Shown: in pieces, positions 17,267 through 25,464 of the stretch
How positions within the stretch are numbered: the stretch's first letter is position 1
Layout of the letters: the number at the start of each line of letters is the position of its first letter
Assembly (NCBI GenBank): GCA_937941765.1
Contig: CALDGQ010000049.1
Span: 1 to 64,000, forward strand
Source of the DNA: an uncultured Saprospiraceae bacterium
GTDB taxonomy: Bacteria; Bacteroidota; Bacteroidia; Chitinophagales; Saprospiraceae
Length of the DNA: 64,000 nt
Reading direction: 5' to 3'
Position numbers and translations under genes: made by a program
The notes under the pieces: model-generated
What the model was told of the DNA's origin: nothing
Database searches by the model: none
The model's input: only the letters and a program-made list of their open reading frames with translations

Positions 17267-18361
17267 ATGGAAACAATAAAAAAAGAAACCGCAAAAAAAT
17301 CAATCTTCAGAAAAGGTGAACGTCCAGTAATAATCGGAGGACCCTGTAGCGTCGAAACAAAAGAACAAGTGCTGGAAACAGCTCGACAACTTTTTAGAAC
17401 TGGTTATGTAGACATCATCCGAGGAGGAATCTGGAAACCTAGAACTCGACCTGGAACTTTTGAAGGGGTCGGCGCCAAAGGATTGCCTTGGATGCAAGAA
17501 GTGAAAGAGGTTACGGGTTTACCCGTCACCGTTGAAGTAGCAAAAGCTTCTCATGTCGAATTATGTCTTGAATTTGGAATCGACATCTTATGGATCGGTG
17601 CTCGAACAACCGTAAATCCTTTCGCGGTACAAGAAATTGCAGATGCCTTAAAAGGTGTAGATATTCCAATACTTGTCAAAAATCCAATCAATCCTGATTT
17701 AGCTTTATGGAAAGGAGCTGTGGAGCGTCTACAAGCTGTTGGATTAAAAGACATTGGCGTCATTCATAGAGGCTTTTCTAATCTTGGTGAAAAGCATTAC
17801 CGCAACCGTCCACAATGGCAGATCCCATTACAATTCAAAATTGATATGCCAGACATCCCTATCATTTGTGATCCTAGTCATATCTGTGGACGTCGGGATA
17901 TCTTACAAGAAGTTTCTCAAAAAGCTTTAGATCTAGATTTTGATGGGCTAATGGTAGAGTCACATATTACGCCGGATGATGCATGGAGTGATGCTAAACA
18001 ACAAATTACACCAGAAGTGATGAAACAAATGCTTGTAGATCTAGTGTTAAGAAGAGATAAGCAGGATGATGGATCCGTTCAAAGTCGGTTGGATTTGCTT
18101 CGCCAAGATATTAATCATATTGATGAAGAGGTTTTAAATTTGTTGTCCAATCGGATGAAAGTAGTACGTGATATTGGAACCTATAAAAAAGAGAACAACA
18201 TTACCATTCTTCAAAAAAGAAGATGGAAAGAGATTCTCGAAAAAGGAAAACTATTTGCAGGTAAGCATGGTTTGAGCGAAGGGTTTATTGTTAAATATTT
18301 ACAGAGTATTCATGATGAAAGTATTAATCAGCAAGAGGAGGTGATGAATCAAAAGGAATAA
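17267..18361 (+). CDS. Bifunctional DAHP synthase / chorismate mutase
   Basis: 364 residues. Residues 1-262 are a type I-beta (KDO8P-synthase-like) 3-deoxy-7-phosphoheptulonate synthase: VIIGGPCSVETKEQ, RGGIWKPRTRPGTFEG, LVKNPINPDLALW, VIHRGFS and CDPSHICGRR. Residues about 272-350 are an AroQ-type chorismate mutase with RLDLLRQDINHIDEEVLNLLSNR. It therefore catalyses the first shikimate step and the branch to prephenate. In such fusions the mutase domain also serves as the feedback sensor. It is the last gene of the operon, 57 bp after tyrA. Confidence 0.96.
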   Translation: METIKKETAKKSIFRKGERPVIIGGPCSVETKEQVLETARQLFRTGYVDIIRGGIWKPRTRPGTFEGVGAKGLPWMQEVKEVTGLPVTVEVAKASHVELCLEFGIDILWIGARTTVNPFAVQEIADALKGVDIPILVKNPINPDLALWKGAVERLQAVGLKDIGVIHRGFSNLGEKHYRNRPQWQIPLQFKIDMPDIPIICDPSHICGRRDILQEVSQKALDLDFDGLMVESHITPDDAWSDAKQQITPEVMKQMLVDLVLRRDKQDDGSVQSRLDLLRQDINHIDEEVLNLLSNRMKVVRDIGTYKKENNITILQKRRWKEILEKGKLFAGKHGLSEGFIVKYLQSIHDESINQQEEVMNQKE

Positions 18362-18654
18362 ATATAATAAGATGATTCCTAAAGTAAATAGAGCATTATT
18401 TTCGAACTAATTAAAGAGACCTTTAAATTGATTTAGCGGAGAATCCAGATAAGTATTGTAGAGATGAAAACGGAGCATCTTTACTAAGTTGAATTTGCAG
18501 CATTATGATTTATGTGAACTACCGAATTGTTGCGCTTTGAACTCCGATTGCATCCAGTTGTAATTTTTACGAAAGAGATTCATTGAAGCCAAAACTTCTC
18601 CGTAATTTATTCGTATGCCTAGAAGCAGAAGTTTCAAATTAATATATTTGCATC
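18362..18654 (+). promoter_or_regulatory. Intergenic region with -7 box at 18643-18650
   Basis: 293 bp without a gene longer than 12 codons and without a strong terminator for the operon. At its right end TATATTTG (18643-18650) is a perfect TAnnTTTG box directly before the ATG at 18655. With the box at -7, the transcript would begin at or next to the start codon. The -33 region is weak. Confidence 0.4.
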
Positions 18655-19980
18655 ATGGAGAAAAATGAATACGATTACGTGATTTTGGGAGCTGGTTTAT
18701 CAGGAATTTCACTTGCGACCAAATTAAAGAAATCAAATAAAACGGTTTTACTTGAAAAATCAGATGAGCCAGGTGGCTTGGTTAAATCAATTGAGGTGAA
18801 TGGTTTTTGGTTCGATGCTGTATTGCATTTGCTACATTATCACAACCCCAAAGTAGAAAAGCAACTCAAAAAAATCGTTGGAAAGGATTTTAAATCTATT
18901 GCTCCAAAAGCGGATGTGCATACGTCTTATGGCGTGACCAAATTTCCATTTCAATTGAACTTAGGTGGATTGAAAAAGGAATTGGCAATCGAATGTGCCA
19001 ATGATTATATTGAAAATGCTTATCGGAAACCAATTAAAGTCAAAAACTTTGAAGATTGGTTGATTCAATCTTTTGGAAAAAAGATGTGTGAAGTTTTCTT
19101 TTTCCCTTACAATAATAAAATGTGGAAACGGTCTTTAAAATCTTTAGGTACTAGAGATTTTGTTTGGAATATTCAAAATTATTCTATTCCCAAAGTATTA
19201 AACGGACTTTTTCAAGATGACAAAAAAATCGAAGCATACAATTCCAACAGTTGGTACCCAATTCCAAGAAAAGGAGCGAAGAAACGTTGCATGGGACTTC
19301 TGATTGATAAATTAAAAGCTCCGATTGACAAACAAATTAATCTGAATGAAGAAGTGGTAGAAGTTGACATAAAGAAAAAGTGCGTGACTACCAAATCAAG
19401 TACTGGAATCAAACAATATTTTTACAAAAAGGGTTGTGTTTCTACTATTCCACTTCCAGTTCTTCAAAAAATTACCATTCCAAAGCAAAAGAAAACGAAT
19501 TTAAAATTAAATGGCGTCTTATATGCAATGGTTATGATGAAAGGGGAGAAATATGACACCTCCAATTTGTGGGATTATTTCAGTCAGGAAGAAGTAATCT
19601 TTTCTCGTATCATTTATATGCAAAATTTTGACCCTCATTCTGCACCAAATAAGAAGTGGAGTGTGATGGCAGAGATTACTTACAAGGCAGAAGCAAAAAA
19701 AATAGATCCTAAAAAAACTGCCAACGCTATCAAGAAAAATTTGTTAGACTTAAATATTGTAAAGAAGAAAACTGATTTTCTAGACATTCATTTTGTGGAT
19801 CATAAATACGCGTATGCTGTGTTTGAAAAAAGCACAAGTCAGGAAATTCGAAAAGTCACCAAAAGTTACGCTTCAAAAGATATTCATTTGTTGGGTAGAT
19901 ATGGTAAGTGGCAATATTTGTCCATGGCACAAGTCTTTGAAGAAGCGGTTGCGAAAGGAGAAGCGTTGAATAGTTTATGA
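18655..19980 (+). CDS. FAD-dependent amine-oxidase-like oxidoreductase
   Basis: 441 residues. The dinucleotide-binding motif DYVILGAGLSGISLATKL is at 7-24, followed by VLLEKSDEPGGLVKS, the GG doublet typical of protoporphyrinogen oxidase, UDP-galactopyranose mutase and carotenoid desaturase relatives. FFPYNNKMWKR near 145 and the C-terminal LLGRYGKWQYLSMAQVFEEA, with the closing FAD contact, also fit the mutase-like branch found in polysaccharide genes. The substrate is not evident; no sugar-biosynthesis genes are next to it. No signal peptide. Confidence 0.8.
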   Translation: MEKNEYDYVILGAGLSGISLATKLKKSNKTVLLEKSDEPGGLVKSIEVNGFWFDAVLHLLHYHNPKVEKQLKKIVGKDFKSIAPKADVHTSYGVTKFPFQLNLGGLKKELAIECANDYIENAYRKPIKVKNFEDWLIQSFGKKMCEVFFFPYNNKMWKRSLKSLGTRDFVWNIQNYSIPKVLNGLFQDDKKIEAYNSNSWYPIPRKGAKKRCMGLLIDKLKAPIDKQINLNEEVVEVDIKKKCVTTKSSTGIKQYFYKKGCVSTIPLPVLQKITIPKQKKTNLKLNGVLYAMVMMKGEKYDTSNLWDYFSQEEVIFSRIIYMQNFDPHSAPNKKWSVMAEITYKAEAKKIDPKKTANAIKKNLLDLNIVKKKTDFLDIHFVDHKYAYAVFEKSTSQEIRKVTKSYASKDIHLLGRYGKWQYLSMAQVFEEAVAKGEALNSL

Positions 19981-20086
19981 TTTATTATAATTTTCTGAAT
20001 TTTTGCTGCAGTGAAAATCAGATATTTTTTATTGATACATTTAATGTGATTTTTGGATGATGAAGCTTACTAGCTAATTTACGATA

Positions 20087-20407
20087 ATGAACAACGATAT
20101 TCTAGACGATTTAACTTCAAAAAATGAAGTAACTTTCATACCTACTGCTTTCAATTGGAGTTCGATAATTCTACTTTGGATTGGAATTTTCTTTTGCTTT
20201 AATGAAGGAATTATACTTAATATAAAAGTAATCATCGGTATCCTTTTATTACTCGGTGCGACAATTATTAGTCTATATAATTTTAAATTAGGCATAAAAG
20301 TAACGCTCGCTATTATTGTGTTAGGTGTAGTTCATCTAGTTACTTTTTATCCCTACGAATTTTCATTTGGTTTTAGTATCGGTGAGACAAAAGTTGGTTT
20401 AGAATAG
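20087..20407 (+). CDS. Small membrane protein, unknown function
   Basis: 106 residues with hydrophobic segments at about 24-42, 45-64 and 69-87. The N-terminus is acidic and the tail short. I do not recognise the family. It is convergent with the deformylase gene, and the palindrome at 20409 begins right at its stop codon. Confidence 0.6.
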   Translation: MNNDILDDLTSKNEVTFIPTAFNWSSIILLWIGIFFCFNEGIILNIKVIIGILLLLGATIISLYNFKLGIKVTLAIIVLGVVHLVTFYPYEFSFGFSIGETKVGLE

Positions 20408-20408
20408 C

Positions 20409-20494
20409 AATGGCAATTTCAATGACAATATCAATATCAATGGAGCACGTGGACTCGCGAGCTCACGTGCTCCATTGATATTGACATTGCCATT
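20409..20494. repeat. Intergenic palindrome between convergent genes
   Basis: A perfect 21-bp stem (20431-20451 with 20464-20484) including GGAGCACGTG, with a 12-nt loop GACTCGCGAGCT. An outer 9-bp stem, AATGGCAAT (20409-20417) with ATTGCCATT (20486-20494), is separated by a bulge in the left arm, where CAATAT is tandemly duplicated. It fills the gap between two convergent genes and may end both transcripts, with the A run at 20495 and the opposite strand giving a U-tract to the minus gene's partner. Confidence 0.75.
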
Positions 20495-20502
20495 AAAAAA
20501 AA

Positions 20503-21126
20503 TCACTCTTCCAAATAATCAACAAACAACTTCCCACTAAGGTGATCAATCTCATGTTGAAAAATAACGGCTGTAAAATCCTCAATCATCTCTACATGGT
20601 GCGTCCCATCTAATTTATCGTACGCTAGTAAGATGGCGTATGCTCGATTGGTAGTCGTAGCTGTTTTGTTGGGAATAGACAAGCAACCTTCTTTACAATC
20701 TTGTTTTTTATTGGTGTATTTGATGATTTTTGGATTGATATAACATTCGAAAGGAAAAGGTGCTTTGTCAAATCGTTGGACCCAAATAATGTTTTTCAGA
20801 ATGCCAACTTGAGGTGCTGCTATACCTACTCCTAAAGACATGCTATCTCTGACAGTTGTAAGCAAACGGTCTGTGAATGCTTTCAATACTGGATCTTTTG
20901 GTTTTATAACAACATCTTCACATTTTTGTCTCAAAAGAATAGAATCACTTTCATTGTTTATCTTAAAAACGCGCATTGGAGTGGTTGCATCACCCGCAAG
21001 AATTAGCTTTGTTTGGGCAGCATTAAAAGTGGTACTTGTCTGATCAGTACTTGACGATATTTTCTTACTACCACCACAACTAAAAACAAGCAACGAAATC
21101 GAAATTAAAAACAAGATATTTTTCAT
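20503..21126 (-). CDS. Peptide deformylase as a predicted lipoprotein
   Basis: 207 residues. All three deformylase motifs are intact: VGIAAPQVG near 108, EGCLSIP near 155 and FQHEIDHLSG near 198, which supply the Gln, Cys and two His with Glu. Unusually, the protein begins MKNILFLISISLLVFSCGGS, a type II signal with lipobox Cys17, then a Ser/Thr-rich linker. It should thus be anchored in the envelope, while classical deformylases act on nascent chains in the cytosol. Length beyond the ~170-residue core is due to this N-terminus. It is probably an accessory enzyme rather than the essential def. Confidence 0.88.
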   Translation of the reverse strand: MKNILFLISISLLVFSCGGSKKISSSTDQTSTTFNAAQTKLILAGDATTPMRVFKINNESDSILLRQKCEDVVIKPKDPVLKAFTDRLLTTVRDSMSLGVGIAAPQVGILKNIIWVQRFDKAPFPFECYINPKIIKYTNKKQDCKEGCLSIPNKTATTTNRAYAILLAYDKLDGTHHVEMIEDFTAVIFQHEIDHLSGKLFVDYLEE

Positions 21127-21219
21127 AAGTAATCATTGAATTAGTTGACAAGATCGTATTATATTTTGATTAATTTAAGCCGACTTTGTTTTATATTGGA
21201 ATCTGAATTGAAACCAATT

Positions 21220-22653
21220 ATGAAAAGAAGAAACTTCCTTAAGCATTCGTCAAAATTAGGTGCTTTAATGTTGGCGAATAATTTACCAATCAATTTTTCA
21301 AATTTCAACAAGCTTTCTAAATCAGATTTCGGAAATGATTTTAAATGGGGTGTTGCTTCTGCTGCTTATCAAATTGAAGGAGCATGGAATTTGGACGGAA
21401 AAGGTCCATCAATTTGGGATACATTCTCACAAAAAAGTAAAAATATCAAGGATAGAAGCAATGGAAATATTGCTTGTGATTTTTATCATAATTATGAATC
21501 AGATATCGCATTGGTCAAATCTTTGAACTTTGATATTTTTAGATTTTCATTTTCTTGGTCAAGAATTTTACCAAAAGGAATTGGTCAGGTTAACCAAAAA
21601 GGTATTGCCTTTTATCATCGTGTAATAGACCGTTGTTTGGAAGTAGGATTGGAGCCATGGCCGACGATTTATCATTGGGACTTACCTGAAGCATTGAGTG
21701 AAAAAGGTGGATGGGCGAATAGAGATGTAATTAGTTGGTTTGAAGAATTTACAAGTGATTTGACAAAAGCATATGGAGACAAAGTTAAAAATTGGATGGT
21801 GCTAAACGAGGCGGCATCATTTTGTGGAGCAGGATATTTAGGAGGAATCCATGCACCTGGAAAGATCTCTTTTAAGAAGTACTACGATGCGGTTCATCAT
21901 TCCAATATGGTGAGTGGAGCCAGTGCAAGAATCATACGTTCTAATGTCGCTGATGCAAATATTGGAACAACTATTTCTTGTTCATGGGTAGATCCTAAAA
22001 ATCAAAAGCCTAAGCATATCAAAGCTGCCAAAAAACTAGATGCTTTTTTCAATCGCCTTTACTTGGATCCTATCATTGGTCGCGGATACCCAACAGATGC
22101 AGGAATCTTTTTTGAAAAAATTGCCAATCGAGTTCCTTCTAGTGATTTTCAAAAGTTGAAGTTTGATTGGGATTTCATGGGCATTCAAAATTATACAAGA
22201 ACCGTAGCAAAGGCGGCTATATTTCCACCAGTTATGTGGGCATTTCAAGTTCCACCAAACAAACGAGGGGTTTCAAACAATAAAATTACAGAAATGAATT
22301 GGGAGGTTAGTCCTGATGGTTTTTATAAGATTTTAAAGCAATTTGGCACTTATCCGGAACTGAAAAATATGATTATCACTGAAAATGGCGCAGCATTTAA
22401 GGATATAGAAAAAGATGGAATGATTAATGATCAACAACGAGTACAATTTTTCAAAGATTATTTATCTGCGGTCTTAAAAGCAAAAAATGAAGGGGTTCCA
22501 CTGAATGGTTATTTTGTTTGGTCTTTTATGGATAATTTTGAATGGGCAGAAGGATATCGACCTCGATTTGGATTGGTATATGTTGATTATAAAACACAGA
22601 AGCGGATTGTTAAGAATTCTGGATTGTGGTTTCAGGAGTTTTTGAAAGAGTAG
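21220..22653 (+). CDS. GH1 family beta-glycosidase, exported
   Basis: 477 residues from ATG 21220; an in-frame TTG further upstream lacks support. The N-terminus KRRNFLKHSSKLGALMLA has a twin-arginine-like signal. Family 1 features: FKWGVASAAYQIEGAW near 46, YHWDLPEAL near 150, the acid/base Glu in VLNEAASF near 200, the nucleophile in ITENGAA near 385 and the aglycone/glycone motif NFEWAEGYRPRFGL near 440. The usual NEP after the acid/base is NEA here. Likely a periplasmic beta-glucosidase acting on oligosaccharides. No SusCD pair is nearby. Confidence 0.93.
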   Translation: MKRRNFLKHSSKLGALMLANNLPINFSNFNKLSKSDFGNDFKWGVASAAYQIEGAWNLDGKGPSIWDTFSQKSKNIKDRSNGNIACDFYHNYESDIALVKSLNFDIFRFSFSWSRILPKGIGQVNQKGIAFYHRVIDRCLEVGLEPWPTIYHWDLPEALSEKGGWANRDVISWFEEFTSDLTKAYGDKVKNWMVLNEAASFCGAGYLGGIHAPGKISFKKYYDAVHHSNMVSGASARIIRSNVADANIGTTISCSWVDPKNQKPKHIKAAKKLDAFFNRLYLDPIIGRGYPTDAGIFFEKIANRVPSSDFQKLKFDWDFMGIQNYTRTVAKAAIFPPVMWAFQVPPNKRGVSNNKITEMNWEVSPDGFYKILKQFGTYPELKNMIITENGAAFKDIEKDGMINDQQRVQFFKDYLSAVLKAKNEGVPLNGYFVWSFMDNFEWAEGYRPRFGLVYVDYKTQKRIVKNSGLWFQEFLKE

Positions 22654-22701
22654 TCTTTTGAATACAAAAAATGACTAAATTGCAGAATTAAACGCAACAC
22701 T

Positions 22702-23400
22702 ATGGACGCGAATAATACTTTGGATTTTGATAAGATAGAAGCAACTATCAACCGCCTTTCTAAACGTATACTTGAACGTTTTCCAGGATCCGGTTTAGGT
22801 AAAACATGTCAGGATTTTGATAAATTTACTATAAAAAGCAAAGAGATTATTGCATGGATTGACAAACACAATTACTTGCTACGAACCATTACCTATTGCT
22901 TCATTTTTGTGATGTTGGCACTCGTTGTTTATAGTTTTACTTTAATCGAATTGAATCTCGATAATAAATTCTCAGAGATTACAACGGTACTTGAAGCATC
23001 GCTCAACAACTTTGCTTTAATTGGTGCTGCCATGTTTTTCTTAGTCACATTGGAAGATCGTATCAAGAGGACAAGAGCCATTAAGTTTTTAAATCAAATT
23101 CGAGGATACGCCCACGTGGTGGATATGCATCAATTAACCAAAGATCCACAATTGACAATGGACCCAAAATTGAAAACAGAAAGTTCTCCAGTTAGAGATT
23201 TTACGCCTTTTGAATTGCAACGATATTTAGATTATTGTGCGGAGTTTTTATCATTAATCGGAAAGGTAGCAGCGCTCTATTCGCAAAGTTTGCAAGATGA
23301 AGTAGTGATACAATCTTCTAGTGAAATTGAAACTTTATGTTCTAATATGGGCAATAAGATTTGGCAGAAGTTGATTGTTTTGAATGAGCAGGGATCGTAG
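22702..23400 (+). CDS. Two-helix membrane protein, unknown function
   Basis: 232 residues with two membrane helices, about 58-80 and 93-112, between a basic N-terminal region and a soluble C-terminal half with predicted helices. I do not recognise the family. It follows the glycosidase by 48 bp in the same direction and is convergent with the hydrolase gene across the palindrome at 23401. Confidence 0.65.
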   Translation: MDANNTLDFDKIEATINRLSKRILERFPGSGLGKTCQDFDKFTIKSKEIIAWIDKHNYLLRTITYCFIFVMLALVVYSFTLIELNLDNKFSEITTVLEASLNNFALIGAAMFFLVTLEDRIKRTRAIKFLNQIRGYAHVVDMHQLTKDPQLTMDPKLKTESSPVRDFTPFELQRYLDYCAEFLSLIGKVAALYSQSLQDEVVIQSSSEIETLCSNMGNKIWQKLIVLNEQGS

Positions 23401-23508
23401 TTTAAGTTTAAGAATAAGCTGAAGTTTAAGTTTAAGGGAGGACGCACACTTGTTACGTCTACGCGTATCCCGTTAAACTTAAACTTCCACTTAAACTTAT
23501 TCTTACTC
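23401..23508. repeat. Intergenic palindrome between convergent genes
   Basis: The left arm contains AAGAATAAG and then GAAGTTTAAGTTTAA; the right arm contains TTAAACTTAAACTTC and then CTTATTCTT, giving a stem of about 15 bp and an outer 9-bp stem with small bulges. The loop region (near 23436-23470) is richer in CG, with GACGCACAC and ACGCGTATCCC. The arms consist of tandem AAGTTT words. It fills the gap between two convergent stop codons. Confidence 0.7.
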
Positions 23509-23509
23509 A

Positions 23510-24415
23510 TCACCCTTCACGCTTCTTCTTCCAATACCGCATCAATCCATAAATATTAGAACTAGATGGATTTGCACTTTCAAAACGTTTTAGTTTGTCA
23601 TCGGGTACACCTTGTGCGATAAGATCTTGTTTTACAAATTCTTCGAAAGGTTTGCTGATTTCAACGATAGGTGTTCCAGCATCAAAATATGGTTTTATAA
23701 ATTTCGATTGAGACCAAAGTAATTCCTTCAACTTATTCATGTGAAAGTCGATATCCGTCACACCAGCACCATGTGTCAAATAATAGGTGTCTATTCCATC
23801 AATGGCCAAACACTTATCAATGGAGTCCACCCATTCTTCAATATTAATATCAGGAGGTGGGCAAGGTGCCATGACAGGACCTTGTTGCATCCGCACACCA
23901 GCGACATCACCAGTAAATAACACATTTCCCAATTGCCAAGCAGTATGATGTTTTGCATGTCCAGGAGAGTGGATAGATTTAAAGTCACAATCCCCAACCG
24001 TTACAACTTCATTATCTCCAACAATCTGTAGTTGTTCTGCAGGAATCGGTTTTAAAGTACCCCAGAGCCAGTCCATCATGTCTCCATATATTCTTTTCGC
24101 GGATGCCAACAACTTAGCCGGATCATTGATGTGTCGGAAACCTTCAGGATGCACATATATTTTTGCCCCTAATTCTGCCCAACACCAAGCACCACCAGCA
24201 TGATCAAGATGTACGTGTGTCAAAAATACATGTTTGATATCTTCTTTTTTGTAGCCACATTTTTCAATTCCTTTTACCAGATTATCGAAAGACGAGTGAG
24301 GACCTGTTTCGATAATGATCGGCCCCATAGCGGTCTCTACTAGAAAGCTGAATATTTCAAATACGCCTCCATGAAATTGTAGGTCTATTGGATGGACCTT
24401 TGTGTTGTAATTCAT
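23510..24415 (-). CDS. MBL-fold metallo-hydrolase
   Basis: 301 residues. The metal site of the lactamase fold is clear: THVHLDHAGGAW near residue 67, then HSPGHAKHHT near 150 and FTGDVAGVR near 170, with the C-terminal THGAG. There is no signal peptide. Members act as hydrolases of thioesters, lactones or phosphoesters; nothing fixes the substrate here. Its upstream region is a near copy of the sequence before the truncated GNAT gene at 24622. Confidence 0.9.
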   Translation of the reverse strand: MNYNTKVHPIDLQFHGGVFEIFSFLVETAMGPIIIETGPHSSFDNLVKGIEKCGYKKEDIKHVFLTHVHLDHAGGAWCWAELGAKIYVHPEGFRHINDPAKLLASAKRIYGDMMDWLWGTLKPIPAEQLQIVGDNEVVTVGDCDFKSIHSPGHAKHHTAWQLGNVLFTGDVAGVRMQQGPVMAPCPPPDINIEEWVDSIDKCLAIDGIDTYYLTHGAGVTDIDFHMNKLKELLWSQSKFIKPYFDAGTPIVEISKPFEEFVKQDLIAQGVPDDKLKRFESANPSSSNIYGLMRYWKKKREG

Positions 24416-24421
24416 TTTAAT

Positions 24422-24690
24422 ATAATTGTCTCATCTCTCCAGATTTCTTGGAATCGATTCGAATGTAAAATGTGTAATTTAAAGTATTGACATTGTTTTA
24501 CGAAGAATATTCGAACAAGTAATAGGGAAGTAACGAATAAAAGTAGATTTATTGTTATGGACTAGGTGGAAGAGGTCTTCGTAATCTTCTTGTTGTAATA
24601 ATCGTATAGTGGTTGCTGGCATGTTTTAGAATAATTGTCTTATCTCCTAAAGTCGATTCAAATGTAAAATGTATAATTTAAAATATTGAC
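24422..24690. repeat. Direct repeat of an upstream (leader) module
   Basis: Copies at 24422-24491 and 24631-24690 share ATAATTGTCT, ATCTC, CGATTC, AATGTAAAATGT and AATTTAAA followed by TATTGAC. Copy one has a 10-bp insertion in its middle. On the minus strand each copy ends just before an ATG: the hydrolase at 24415 and the GNAT remnant at 24622. The module thus looks like a duplicated promoter/leader segment. Confidence 0.65.
24479..24622 (-). pseudogene. Truncated GNAT N-acetyltransferase remnant
   Basis: A 47-codon ORF starting MPATTIRLLQQEDYEDLFHL and continuing VHNNKSTFIRYFPIT, which resembles the first helix-strand region of RimJ/RimL-type acetyltransferases. The frame then runs into the first copy of the direct repeat at 24491 and stops. 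The acetyl-CoA-binding core is entirely missing, so the gene is broken. The match is by pattern recognition only. Confidence 0.5.
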
Positions 24691-24756
24691 CGTAATTCGT
24701 GAGTAAGTGAGTATCGCGAGTTAACGGTCAATATTTTACATTTTTAATTTTACATT
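24662..24756. repeat. Intergenic palindrome upstream of the GNAT remnant
   Basis: A perfect 14-bp stem, AAAATATTGACCGT (24680-24693) with ACGGTCAATATTTT (24724-24737), extended outward by A+T-rich arms of ATGTAAAAT-type words. The 30-nt loop has CGTGAGTAAGTGAGTATCGC. It begins inside the second leader copy and ends at the pyrophosphatase stop codon at 24759, so it could end the pyrophosphatase transcript. Confidence 0.7.
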
Positions 24757-24758
24757 CT

Positions 24759-25310
24759 TCAAGATTTAGGATTCATATAATCCTTATAATCCACCATGCT
24801 TTGCAAAACAATTTCCCTTGCAACTTTAGCATTTTGAAAATCATCAACGACAACTGTCTTATTTTCCAATTTTTTATAATCTTCAAAGAAATTTCTCAAT
24901 TCTCTAAAAAAATGTTTGGGTAATTCAGAAATATCATTGATGTGGTTGACACTCATATCGTGTTCTGCAACAGCGATTATTTTGTCATCATGTTCACCTT
25001 CATCTAGCATTCTCATGGCACCAATTACTTTTGCTGAAATGATGCACATTGGTACAACGGTGACCTGAGATAAAACCAAAATATCCAATGGATCTTTGTC
25101 ATCACAATAGGTCTGAGGAATGAAACCGTAATTGGCTGGATAATTCATAGAAGAATAGAGGACTCGATCCATCATCAGCATACCGCTTTCTTTATCGAGT
25201 TCATATTTAGCACGGGTGTTTTTTGGAATTTCAATGATTCCATTTACGAATTCCGGCGTTCTTTCACCGATTGCGACTTTATGCCAAGGGTTGTTGCTCT
25301 TTAGACTCAC
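24759..25310 (-). CDS. ppa: Inorganic pyrophosphatase, family I
   Basis: 183 residues. It hydrolyses pyrophosphate to drive biosynthesis. The signature [13 protein letters not shown] (near 70-82) carries the Mg-binding aspartates; [11 protein letters not shown] precedes it and [10 protein letters not shown] near 117 supplies further ligands. Length and lack of signal peptide are typical of the soluble enzyme. It is monocistronic, ending at the palindrome at 24662-24756. Confidence 0.96.
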   Translation of the reverse strand: MSLKSNNPWHKVAIGERTPEFVNGIIEIPKNTRAKYELDKESGMLMMDRVLYSSMNYPANYGFIPQTYCDDKDPLDILVLSQVTVVPMCIISAKVIGAMRMLDEGEHDDKIIAVAEHDMSVNHINDISELPKHFFRELRNFFEDYKKLENKTVVVDDFQNAKVAREIVLQSMVDYKDYMNPKS

Positions 25311-25393
25311 TTTTATTCAAGTTTGTTTTTAAAGCGATAAATTTAGTCAATATTATAAGACAATCATAAATTATTAAGGTCGCTAAATTAAAT

Positions 25394-25435
25394 AGAGCCG
25401 TTCACATTTAACTGCAAACGGCTCTAATAAAACTT
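25394..25435 (-). terminator. Terminator of the sigma/anti-sigma/lipoprotein operon
   Basis: AGAGCCGTT (25394-25402) pairs perfectly with AACGGCTCT (25427-25435). Read on the minus strand it follows the lipoprotein stop at 25465 by 30 bases and is succeeded by ATTTAATTT, a weak U-tract. Confidence 0.7.
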
Positions 25436-25464
25436 GATTAAAACGCTCTATAATATTTTAATTT

